In this document: positions 17,496 to 24,798 of the stretch, piece after piece
Numbering within the stretch: position 1 is the stretch's first letter
Layout of the letters: each line of letters begins with the position of its first letter
Assembly (NCBI RefSeq): GCF_007000325.2
Contig: NZ_CP117268.1
Location: 248,001 to 312,000 of the forward strand
From: Rhizobium rhododendri
GTDB lineage: Bacteria; Pseudomonadota; Alphaproteobacteria; Rhizobiales; Rhizobiaceae
Reading direction: 5' to 3'
DNA length: 64,000 nt
Program-made: the position numbers and the translations under genes
Notes under the pieces: generated by a model
What the model was told of the DNA's origin: nothing
Database searches by the model: none
The model's input: only the letters and a program-made list of their open reading frames with translations

Positions 17496-18479
17496 ATGAA
17501 AGCTTTGGTATTCGAGGCCCCTGACAGGCCGGCAATCGTCGATGTGGCGATGCCGGAGGTTTCTGCCAACGAAGTGCTCGTCCGCACGCGCGCTGTCGGC
17601 ATTTGTCACTCGGACTACGAGTTGCTCGCAGGACGATACATCATCCCGATCTCCTATCCGGTGACGCCGGGTCACGAGTGGAGTGGCGAGATCGTCGAGG
17701 TCGGGCGCAACGTCACCGGCTTCAAGGTCGGCGACCGCGTCGTCGGCGAATGCGTGGTTCGCACGCCGGACCGCCTTCATCACTTTGGATTTTCGATGAG
17801 CGGCGCCGATCGCGAATTCTTCAACGTCAATCCGGAATGGCTGCACAAGCTGCCGGAAGCCGTCGATGACAAGAAGGCGGCGCTGATTGAGCCCTTTACA
17901 TGCGGCTTTTACGCGGTGCTGCGCTCCGGCGGCACCAATGCCAGCGAGACCGTAGTCGTTTCTGGCGGCGGCACTATCGGCCTCGTGTCCGCAGCGGCTG
18001 CCATCGGCATGGGCGCACGCGTCATCGTGGTCGACCCGCTGGCTGCCCGCCGCGACGTGGCCCTGAGGCTCGGGGCAGACGCCGCGCTTGATCCGTCCGA
18101 TGGGGGAGCTGCTGACCGTATCCGCGAAATGACCGGCGGTCACGGCGCCGACCTGGTTGTCGAGGCATCCGGTCACGATGCATCGCTGGCTGCGGCATTC
18201 GACTACGCACGGGAAGACGGCCGCATGTCGATGGTCGGGATCAATATCGGGCGCAAGGTGCCGGTCGTCATCGGCCAGATCCAGATGAAGAACCTGACCG
18301 TCAGGGGATGCATCGGTTCGCCGGGCGTGTGGCCTGCAGCAATCCGTTTTCTCGAACGCACGGGGATCGATCTTTCGCCGATCCAGACCCACGACTATGC
18401 GCTGACGGACGCCGTCGATGCTTTCAGCTTCGGCAAGGACGCAACCAAGAGCATCAAGATCACTCTCCTGAACAACTGA
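17496..18479 (+). CDS. MDR zinc-type alcohol dehydrogenase, lacking the structural-zinc cysteines
   Basis: The product is 327 aa. Catalytic-zinc residues are in VGICHSDYE, TPGHEWSGE and AALIEPFTC. The cofactor loop is VVSGGGTIGLVSAA. As in the paralogue at 14969-16042, the structural-zinc loop has no cysteine cluster; only the Cys of VGECVVRTPDRLHH remains. A ribosome site GGGAGAG precedes ATG 17496. It probably oxidises a secondary alcohol in the same pathway. A short GC hairpin follows the stop codon directly. Confidence 0.87.
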   Translation: MKALVFEAPDRPAIVDVAMPEVSANEVLVRTRAVGICHSDYELLAGRYIIPISYPVTPGHEWSGEIVEVGRNVTGFKVGDRVVGECVVRTPDRLHHFGFSMSGADREFFNVNPEWLHKLPEAVDDKKAALIEPFTCGFYAVLRSGGTNASETVVVSGGGTIGLVSAAAAIGMGARVIVVDPLAARRDVALRLGADAALDPSDGGAADRIREMTGGHGADLVVEASGHDASLAAAFDYAREDGRMSMVGINIGRKVPVVIGQIQMKNLTVRGCIGSPGVWPAAIRFLERTGIDLSPIQTHDYALTDAVDAFSFGKDATKSIKITLLNN

Positions 18480-18498
18480 CCGCCGCCTCGCGCGGCGG
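18480..18498 (+). terminator. Small GC hairpin between alcohol dehydrogenase and dioxygenase genes
   Basis: CCGCCGC (18480-18486) and GCGGCGG (18492-18498) flank CTCGC, starting right after the stop codon. There is no T-run. It may modulate expression inside the operon rather than end transcription. Confidence 0.35.
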
Positions 18499-18572
18499 CG
18501 ATCAGGGAACGGCCAAATCTTCACGGATGCGACCGGATCGTGCCGCGGGGCTCATGGGAAAGGACAACGGAA

Positions 18573-19487
18573 ATGATTGACCAGCAGACGAAACACGACG
18601 CCGAGAGCGGATACTTCTCCGAGGAGAGCTCGGTCGAGGTGGTCCTGGCACGGATGGCCGGTAAAACCGATCCGCGTCTGCGCGAGGTCATGAGCGCAGC
18701 AATCCGCCACCTGCATGCATTCGTCAAGGAGGTGGAGCCCAATCAGCAGGAATGGGGCATGGCCATCGATTTCCTGACCGAAACCGGCCAGATCTGCAAC
18801 GAATGGAGGCAGGAGTTTATCCTGCTTTCCGACATTCTTGGCGTTTCCATGCTGGTCGATGCGATCAACAACCGCAAGCCATCCGGGGCGACTGAGACTA
18901 CAGTGCTCGGTCCGTTTCATGTCATGGACGCACCGCAATACGAGAATGGCGCCAATATCTGTCTGGATGGCAAGGGCGAACCGCTGCTGGTGCGGGGGCG
19001 CGTTACCGATACCGACGGAAAGCCGATCGCCGGCGCGATGCTCGATGTCTGGCAAGCCAACGACGAGGGCTTCTATGATGTCCAGCAGAAGGGCCTGCAG
19101 CCCGAGATGAATCTGCGCGGCATCTTCAAGACGGATGCCGACGGGTCATACTGGTTCAAGTCGGTGCGGCCAAAATTCTATCCGATCCCCGATGACGGCC
19201 CTGTTGGCAAGCTGCTCGGCCAGATGGGGCGCCATCCGTTCAGGCCAGCCCACATCCACTTCATCGTCGGGGCTGCCGGCTTCGAGCCCATCACAACGCA
19301 TATCTTCACGCCGGATTGCCCCTACCTTCATTCTGATGCGGTTTTCGGGGTGAAGGAAGACCTGATTGCCGATTTCGGCAAGCTGGACGATCCGAAGCGC
19401 GCTGCCGAGCTCGGCTTCGACAATCCGTTCGAGGCCGTGACTTGTGACTTCGTGCTGGTCACGCCGCAGCAGAAGCTGGAGGCATAG
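18573..19487 (+). CDS. Hydroxyquinol 1,2-dioxygenase (intradiol ring-cleavage)
   Basis: Start ATG 18573 gives 304 aa. An N-terminal helical dioxygenase domain (TDPRLREVMSAAIRHLHAF, FLTETGQIC) precedes the catalytic intradiol domain. The four non-haem iron ligands are visible as Tyr168 (EGFYDVQ), Tyr203 (KFYPIP), His227 and His229 (RPAHIHF), with Arg224 beside them. The enzyme opens hydroxyquinol (1,2,4-trihydroxybenzene) to maleylacetate. The adjacent maleylacetate reductase gene, 2 bp downstream, favours hydroxyquinol over catechol. No hydroxylase that would make hydroxyquinol is encoded nearby. Confidence 0.9.
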   Translation: MIDQQTKHDAESGYFSEESSVEVVLARMAGKTDPRLREVMSAAIRHLHAFVKEVEPNQQEWGMAIDFLTETGQICNEWRQEFILLSDILGVSMLVDAINNRKPSGATETTVLGPFHVMDAPQYENGANICLDGKGEPLLVRGRVTDTDGKPIAGAMLDVWQANDEGFYDVQQKGLQPEMNLRGIFKTDADGSYWFKSVRPKFYPIPDDGPVGKLLGQMGRHPFRPAHIHFIVGAAGFEPITTHIFTPDCPYLHSDAVFGVKEDLIADFGKLDDPKRAAELGFDNPFEAVTCDFVLVTPQQKLEA

Positions 19488-19489
19488 CG

Positions 19490-20569
19490 ATGCAGGCCTT
19501 CACCTATAACGCCAATCCCGGGCGCGTGATCTTCGGGCACGGCACGATCGCAAGGCTTGGAGAAGAGGCGGACCGTCTGTCAGCCGACAAGGTACTCGTT
19601 CTGTCGACGCCGGAGCAGGCCGAACAGGCGCGGGCCGTGGCCGATCATCTCGGACCGCGTTTTGCCGGCATCTATACGAAGGCGCAAATGCACACGCCAG
19701 TCGACGTGACCGTCGATGCGATGCGTGAAGTTGAGCGGCTGAAGGCCAACGCGGTGCTGGCAATCGGCGGCGGATCGACGACGGGGCTCGGAAAGGCCAT
19801 CGCCTTTCGCACCGATATTCCGCAGATCGTGGTGCCGACCACCTATGCCGGCTCCGAGGCGACGCCGATCCTTGGCGAAACGGAGAATGGTCGAAAGGTC
19901 ACCAAGTCAGACCCGCGCATTCTGCCTGAGGTGATCGTCTACGACATCGACCTTACCCTAACACTGCCGGTCTCAATGTCCGTCACTTCAGGCCTCAATG
20001 CCGTGGCCCATGCGGTCGAGGCACTGTACGCGCGCGAAACCAATCCGATCATTTCGCTGTTGGCCGAGCAGGGGATCGCGGCATTCTCGCGCGCCCTGCC
20101 GGTTATCGCCAAAAACCCGGAAGATGCCGAGGCAAGAGCCGATGCGCTATACGGAGCGTGGCTTTGCGGCGTCTGCCTGGGTTCCGTCGGCATGGCGCTC
20201 CACCACAAGCTTTGCCACACCCTCGGCGGCATGTTCAACCTACCGCATGCGCCAATGCACACCGCTGTCCTGCCGCACGCCGTCGCCTACAACGCGCCAG
20301 CGGTACCGGAAGCGATGGCGCGGATTGCCAGAGCGCTCGGCGCTGACGATGCGGCGACGGGCTTGTTCGATCTCGCCTCTGGTCTCGGTGCGGATATGGC
20401 CCTCAAGTCACTGGGCATGCCCGGCGACGGGATCGATGCGGCGCTCGAGCAGGCTATGTCCAATGCCTACTGGAACCCGCGCACATTGGAAAAGGATGGT
20501 CTCCATCAGTTGCTGTCTCGCGCCTATGAGGGCGCAAGGCCAGCAGGCGCGTCTGCGTCGTCAAGCTGA
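19490..20569 (+). CDS. Maleylacetate reductase (iron-containing alcohol dehydrogenase family)
   Basis: The product is 359 aa, the usual length for maleylacetate reductases. The cofactor motif GGGSTTGLGKAIA is followed by IVVPTTYAGSEATPI, and metal-site histidines lie in NAVAHAVEALY and LHHKLCHTLGG. It reduces maleylacetate to 3-oxoadipate, which enters central metabolism through beta-ketoadipate enzymes not encoded in this window. Its start lies 2 bp after the dioxygenase stop, so the two are translated together. The C-terminal Ala/Ser-rich tail has no evident role. Confidence 0.92.
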   Translation: MQAFTYNANPGRVIFGHGTIARLGEEADRLSADKVLVLSTPEQAEQARAVADHLGPRFAGIYTKAQMHTPVDVTVDAMREVERLKANAVLAIGGGSTTGLGKAIAFRTDIPQIVVPTTYAGSEATPILGETENGRKVTKSDPRILPEVIVYDIDLTLTLPVSMSVTSGLNAVAHAVEALYARETNPIISLLAEQGIAAFSRALPVIAKNPEDAEARADALYGAWLCGVCLGSVGMALHHKLCHTLGGMFNLPHAPMHTAVLPHAVAYNAPAVPEAMARIARALGADDAATGLFDLASGLGADMALKSLGMPGDGIDAALEQAMSNAYWNPRTLEKDGLHQLLSRAYEGARPAGASASSS

Positions 20570-20586
20570 CCCGGGAAACAGAAACG

Positions 20587-20886
20587 ATGATCAAACATAT
20601 CGTCATGTGGAACGTCCGCGGTGTCACTGCCGCGGAAAAGCAAGAGGCGGCTTGGAAGGTCAAGCGCAAGTTCGAGGGTCTGGTCGGGAAGGTCCCGGGC
20701 TTGCGGACGCTGGAGATCGGCATCGATATCAGCCGGATTTCCTACGCCTGCGACGTGGTGCTGTATTCCGAATTCGAAAGCGAGGCCGATCTGAAGGGAT
20801 ACGCGGAGCATCCGGCCCACCTGCAGGTCAGAAACGAGCTCGAGGGGGTCCGCACGGACCGTTATCAGGTCGACTACATCCCCTGA
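20587..20886 (+). CDS. Dabb (stress-responsive A/B barrel) family protein
   Basis: This 99-aa protein starts MIKHIVMWNVRGVTAAEKQE and ends with the typical HPAHLQVRNEL segment of the Dabb dimeric ferredoxin-like barrel. The first histidine (IKHIVMW) and the late HPAH are the conserved polar residues of the family. Dabb proteins include plant and bacterial cyclases that aromatise ring intermediates, and many of unknown role. Its position 17 bp after maleylacetate reductase links it to the ring-cleavage pathway. A cyclase or dehydratase role is an inference. Confidence 0.87.
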   Translation: MIKHIVMWNVRGVTAAEKQEAAWKVKRKFEGLVGKVPGLRTLEIGIDISRISYACDVVLYSEFESEADLKGYAEHPAHLQVRNELEGVRTDRYQVDYIP

Positions 20887-20961
20887 CCCCTGAGACGAGG
20901 CTAATGAACTCTCTCACATGCGCTGACGACCGGGCGCGATCATACCCGAAGGAGATACCGC

Positions 20962-22020
20962 ATGAGCTGGGATAAAAAGGGCGGTCCGAGGATCGCGTTT
21001 CTGGGTACGGGCGCGCAAGGCGCTTCCATCGGCGCAGATTTCGCGCTTGCGGGCCTGGACGTTACCTTCATCGAACAGTGGCCGGATCACGTGACCGCAA
21101 TCCGCGAGCATGGCATCACCGTCAACCTGCCGACGCGAACGATCAATGCCAAAGTTCCGGCATTGCATCTTTGCCAGGTAGCGGAAATCAAGGAACCCTT
21201 CGATGTCGTCTTCCTGGTGGTCAAGGCCTACGATACGAAGTGGGCCTGCCAGCTCATTGAGCCGGTCCTTGCGCCAGACGGTCTGGTTGTCGGCCTGCAG
21301 AATGGCATGACCCATGAGGATATTGCTGCGATCGTCGGCCGGGAGCGGACCATCGGCGCGGTGATCGAGATCGCCTCGAACATGTGGGTGCCCGGTGTCA
21401 CCAACCGTCAGAACGACCACGACACCTCTTGGTTCGCTCTCGGCGCGCTCGATCCGCAGACGCAGCCAAGGGTCGAGGCCGTTGCCGATCTGCTGCGCAA
21501 TGCAGGCACGGTCGAGGTCACGGACGATATCCGTTCGGCGAAATGGATGAAGCTCATCGTCAACGCGGCCGAACTTATTCCTTCGGCGATCATCAATCTG
21601 CCGCTCGGAGACGCAGCACGAACTCCCGGCATGCTGGAGACGATGCGTGCCGCCGGCTACGAGGCCATGCATGCGGCGCTCGCCGATGGCGCCAGGATCG
21701 TGCCCATCATAGGCATGCCGCCGGTCACGACCAACGACCCGGAGCGCTATGTCGACAAAATCTTCGAAGAAGTGCTGACGGTCTTCTCGCAGGCCGACAC
21801 GTTGACGACGTCGTTGCAGGACTGGCGAAAAGGGCGTCGTGCCGAGATCCAGGAGGTCAACGGCTGGGTCGTGGACATCCTGAAAGCGCACGGCCTGCCG
21901 GCTCCGGTGAACCAGCGTGTCATGGAAATCGCCTACGAGATCGAAAACGGCACGCTCGAAGCTAGGCCGGAGAATTCGAAGCTGCTGATCGAGGCTTATG
22001 AGGCTGCCGGCAAGAGATGA
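20962..22020 (+). CDS. 2-dehydropantoate 2-reductase-family (ApbA/PanE) oxidoreductase
   Basis: The product is 352 aa with an N-terminal GTGAQGASIGADFALAG dinucleotide-binding motif, a central LVVKAYDTKWA segment, and the conserved lysine of ApbA proteins in RSAKWMKLIVNAAELI. It is longer than housekeeping PanE (about 300 aa). The catabolic context makes ketopantoate reduction unlikely; it more probably acts on another 2-oxo or 2-hydroxy acid. AAGGAGATA precedes ATG 20962. It is the last gene of the operon that starts at 14073. Confidence 0.85.
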   Translation: MSWDKKGGPRIAFLGTGAQGASIGADFALAGLDVTFIEQWPDHVTAIREHGITVNLPTRTINAKVPALHLCQVAEIKEPFDVVFLVVKAYDTKWACQLIEPVLAPDGLVVGLQNGMTHEDIAAIVGRERTIGAVIEIASNMWVPGVTNRQNDHDTSWFALGALDPQTQPRVEAVADLLRNAGTVEVTDDIRSAKWMKLIVNAAELIPSAIINLPLGDAARTPGMLETMRAAGYEAMHAALADGARIVPIIGMPPVTTNDPERYVDKIFEEVLTVFSQADTLTTSLQDWRKGRRAEIQEVNGWVVDILKAHGLPAPVNQRVMEIAYEIENGTLEARPENSKLLIEAYEAAGKR

Positions 22021-22640
22021 CAGCTGCCGACCAGGGCAAGTCTATTGATGAAACAGTCCAGATGGTCGGGTTTGTGCCGCCTCGATACGCAGGCGGAGAT
22101 GCACCCAAGTTTTTGATTTCTTTCCATGAAATTCCAGCGATCAAGCTTTGAAAATGCGCCTTATCCAATCCGGACATCTTCGATGTTTTCTCGCGCTTCA
22201 AAATGCATAAAGGTGGAGGCGAGGAGTTGGGAGGAGTGCCCTTACCTCAACAAATAGATCGAAGCCGTAGCTTTCTCGAAAGGGAAGGTCTCTTGTTCTG
22301 TGACTTTATTTTGCAGTTGCTTGGAGGAGCATGGATATGGACGACCAAATCTACAATTCGCCTGCCTGCAATTGCGCCGGACAATTGAAACTGCAGGTAA
22401 TGACCGTGCTTTCGAGCGATAGGCACATTTCCGCTCAGGCGCGTGAAGTACAAAATTCAGGATTGGCAGTAAATGCCCACGAGTAACCGCGGGTAGTGTC
22501 AGGCGCGTGGGCTCATGCGTGGTCGTTCCGGCATGGCGCATCCGCGTATCCCGGGTGCCCGAGTTTTTCAGCATACGACCAGAGGCCGCCCGGGCAGCAG
22601 AGGTGTTTTTCGTGAGCGATTCCAAGAAAGGTGAGCTGAG
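22021..22640. promoter_or_regulatory. 620-bp intergenic region before the second CUT2 importer
   Basis: No convincing gene lies here. The exact 15-mer shared with 13891-13905 is at 22162-22176, followed by the small inverted repeat ACATC-TTC-GATGT (22174-22186). The remainder shows no clear RNA gene or mobile element. It probably holds the promoter of the importer operon, whose first ATG at 22641 follows AAAGGTGAG. Confidence 0.5.
22162..22176. promoter_or_regulatory. Shared 15-bp motif, copy 2
   Basis: TATCCAATCCGGACA repeats exactly the motif at 13891-13905. The two copies lie in front of the importer and the catabolic operons, which suggests one regulator for both. Its distance of 465 bp from the first importer gene implies a long leader or a promoter near the motif. 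Confidence 0.45.
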
Positions 22641-23636
22641 ATGAACTCAAGCTCGATGACATCGACCAGCTTGCAGAAGCAAAGCCTGTTTCGGATCCCG
22701 ATGGCGCGGAGCTTCATGACGGTCGTCTTTTCGACTGTCCTGCTGCTGGTCGTGTGCAAGGTATTCGCGCCCTCGAGTGTCTCCTGGGGAGCGCTGTCGG
22801 GAAGCCTGCCGTTCGCAGCGATTATCGCGGTCGTCGGTCTCGGGCAGCTGCTCGTAGTGCAGCAGGGCGGATTCGACCTTTCACTTCCCGGCTCCGTCTC
22901 GCTTGCCGTCGTGGTTGCCACCCACTATCCTCAGCAGAACGATGCGCTGCTCTATCAGGCAGTTCTGATCGCGCTCGGGATGGCCCTCATTGCAGGTTTC
23001 GCGAACGGAATCCTCGTCAGCTTCTTCCGGTTGAACTCGATCATTGCGACGATCGGTGTCAATGCGCTGCTTTACGGCGCAGTCTTTGCCACCTCGGGCG
23101 GGGTTCCCTCGATCACGACGAACCTCCTTGCGGAGATTGCCGGTGGTGAGACCTTCCGGGTTCCGAATGCGGTGTATTTCGCGCTTGCCGCCACCGTGGT
23201 TGTTTCGTTCGTGCTCAAGAAAACACTGGTCGGGCGCCGCTTCGAGGCCATCGGGGCCAGCCCGCCGGCCGGTCGTGCCGCCGGACTTCGCGTTCGTGTC
23301 CACCAGATGATGGCCTATGTCTTCGCGCAGCTGCTCTATTGCACGGCCGGCATCCTGATCGCCGGCATCACCCGCGAGCCAACCGCGTTTCAGGGAGACA
23401 CGCTTCTGCTGCCGTCTGTCGCGGTCGTCGTGCTGGGAGGCACTTCGCTGCTGGGTGGCCGGGGCTTCCCGATCTCGACTGTCATCGCGGCCTTCTTTCT
23501 CAATCAATTGAGCCAATTCGCCCTGTCAGTGGGGGTTCCGTATTCGGCTCAGACCATCATCCAGGCGCTGGCCCTGGGTTTTGGCATCGGTGTTTACTCG
23601 CTGCGTTGGCGAAGAAACGTAAGAAAAGCGACCTGA
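22641..23636 (+). CDS. CUT2 ABC transporter permease (free-standing half)
   Basis: The 331-aa polytopic protein resembles RbsC. The family motif appears as QQGGFDLSLPGSVSLAVVV near residue 75, and the C-terminal VVVLGGTSLLGGRG is typical. The same operon also encodes a permease domain fused to the ATPase (24799-27297). This importer therefore probably has two different membrane subunits rather than the usual homodimer. Cargo is unknown, but the position behind the hydroxyquinol-type operon suggests a polyol or cyclitol (inference). Confidence 0.88.
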   Translation: MNSSSMTSTSLQKQSLFRIPMARSFMTVVFSTVLLLVVCKVFAPSSVSWGALSGSLPFAAIIAVVGLGQLLVVQQGGFDLSLPGSVSLAVVVATHYPQQNDALLYQAVLIALGMALIAGFANGILVSFFRLNSIIATIGVNALLYGAVFATSGGVPSITTNLLAEIAGGETFRVPNAVYFALAATVVVSFVLKKTLVGRRFEAIGASPPAGRAAGLRVRVHQMMAYVFAQLLYCTAGILIAGITREPTAFQGDTLLLPSVAVVVLGGTSLLGGRGFPISTVIAAFFLNQLSQFALSVGVPYSAQTIIQALALGFGIGVYSLRWRRNVRKAT

Positions 23637-23661
23637 ACGAAAAACTGTGGAGGAGAAAAAC

Positions 23662-24729
23662 ATGAAACATTCGACATTCAAGAAGGGCTTTGCGCTCTCC
23701 GTTGCCGCCGCCGTCATGGCGCTTGGCAGCGCGGGTCTTGCCAAGGCCGAGACGCCCTCGTGGTGCGGCCCGAAAAAGGCCTCGTTGGCACTGCTCGACG
23801 GCTACGGAGGCAATAGCTGGCGTCAGGTGACGACGGCATCGGGCAAGCAGGTCGTCGATCTCTGCCCGAGCATTACCAAATATGAATATGCAGATGGCCA
23901 AGGTGATACGCAAAAGTCGATTTCCGACATCAAGGGCATGGCGGCCAAGGGTATCGACGCACTGGTCGTGTTCGGCGACGCCGGCCCTGCCGTGCTTCCG
24001 GCCATCACCAGCGTTTACAAGTCCGGCAAGGTCATCGTGCCGTACCGGGTCGCCGTTGGCGGCAAGGAGGGCGTCAACTATTCGAAGTTCATAGGCTCGT
24101 CGTTCGAGAACGATGGCGTGACCTGGGGCAACTGGATCAAGGGTATCCTCCCCAAGGGCGGTAACCTGCTGTTCCTCAGCGGTCCGGCAGGCAACAGCCA
24201 GGGTCTCGATGAACTCAAGGGCCTGAAGAGCGTTCTCGGTCCGGAATATGTCTTCGTCAACCCGCAGCCTTTCGCGGTCACCAACTGGGATCCGGCTCTG
24301 ACCCAGAAGGTTCTGACGGCGGAAATTGCCAAGAATGCCAAGATCGACGTTATCGTGTCGGACTTCGGCCCGTCGCTGGTAGGTGCGCTGCCGACATTCA
24401 CCAAGCAGGGCAAGTCGATCCCGGCGCTGGCGACATCCGACGGCAATTCGCTGGGTTGCCTGTTCGATGAGAGCAAGGCCAAGAACCCTGATTTCAAGCT
24501 GTTCACGGTCGCGACCGGCAACGACAACGTGCGGCTTGCCGTAGAATGGGCCATTGCGCTTGCAACCGGCGGAGAGAAGCCGAAGGACGAAATCTTCAAG
24601 GCCCCCGCATTCGAAGACTCGGTCTCCGGCACGCCGAACCCCGTCAAGTGCCGCAAGGACCTGCCTGGCTCAATCTATCTGTCGTCCGCACTTTCGGCAG
24701 AAGACCAGGCCAAGGCGGTCACCAAGTAA
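23662..24729 (+). CDS. Periplasmic sugar-binding protein of the second CUT2 importer
   Basis: Start ATG 23662 follows GGAGGAGAAAAAC and gives 355 aa; an ATG five codons upstream overlaps the ribosome site and is less likely. The Sec signal peptide ends near GSAGLAKAE. The mature protein is a type I periplasmic binding protein with segments such as ASLALLDGYGGNSWR and LLFLSGPAGNSQG. It has cysteines at WCGP and VDLCPS, possibly a disulfide. It lies between the free permease and the fused ATPase-permease genes and is followed by a perfect hairpin. Confidence 0.88.
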   Translation: MKHSTFKKGFALSVAAAVMALGSAGLAKAETPSWCGPKKASLALLDGYGGNSWRQVTTASGKQVVDLCPSITKYEYADGQGDTQKSISDIKGMAAKGIDALVVFGDAGPAVLPAITSVYKSGKVIVPYRVAVGGKEGVNYSKFIGSSFENDGVTWGNWIKGILPKGGNLLFLSGPAGNSQGLDELKGLKSVLGPEYVFVNPQPFAVTNWDPALTQKVLTAEIAKNAKIDVIVSDFGPSLVGALPTFTKQGKSIPALATSDGNSLGCLFDESKAKNPDFKLFTVATGNDNVRLAVEWAIALATGGEKPKDEIFKAPAFEDSVSGTPNPVKCRKDLPGSIYLSSALSAEDQAKAVTK

Positions 24730-24750
24730 CCGACGAACAGGCATGGATTT

Positions 24751-24774
24751 CCCCGGAGAGAACACTCTCCGGGG
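24751..24774 (+). terminator. Intra-operon hairpin after the binding-protein gene
   Basis: CCCCGGAGAG (24751-24760) and CTCTCCGGGG (24765-24774) form a perfect 10-bp stem around AACA. It lies 21 bp after the binding-protein stop, the same place as the stem at 7147-7170 in the other importer operon, but with unrelated sequence. It is followed by CAAGTTTTCG, so partial termination is possible. Confidence 0.6.
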
Positions 24775-24798
24775 CAAGTTTTCGAGGACGGATAACAG

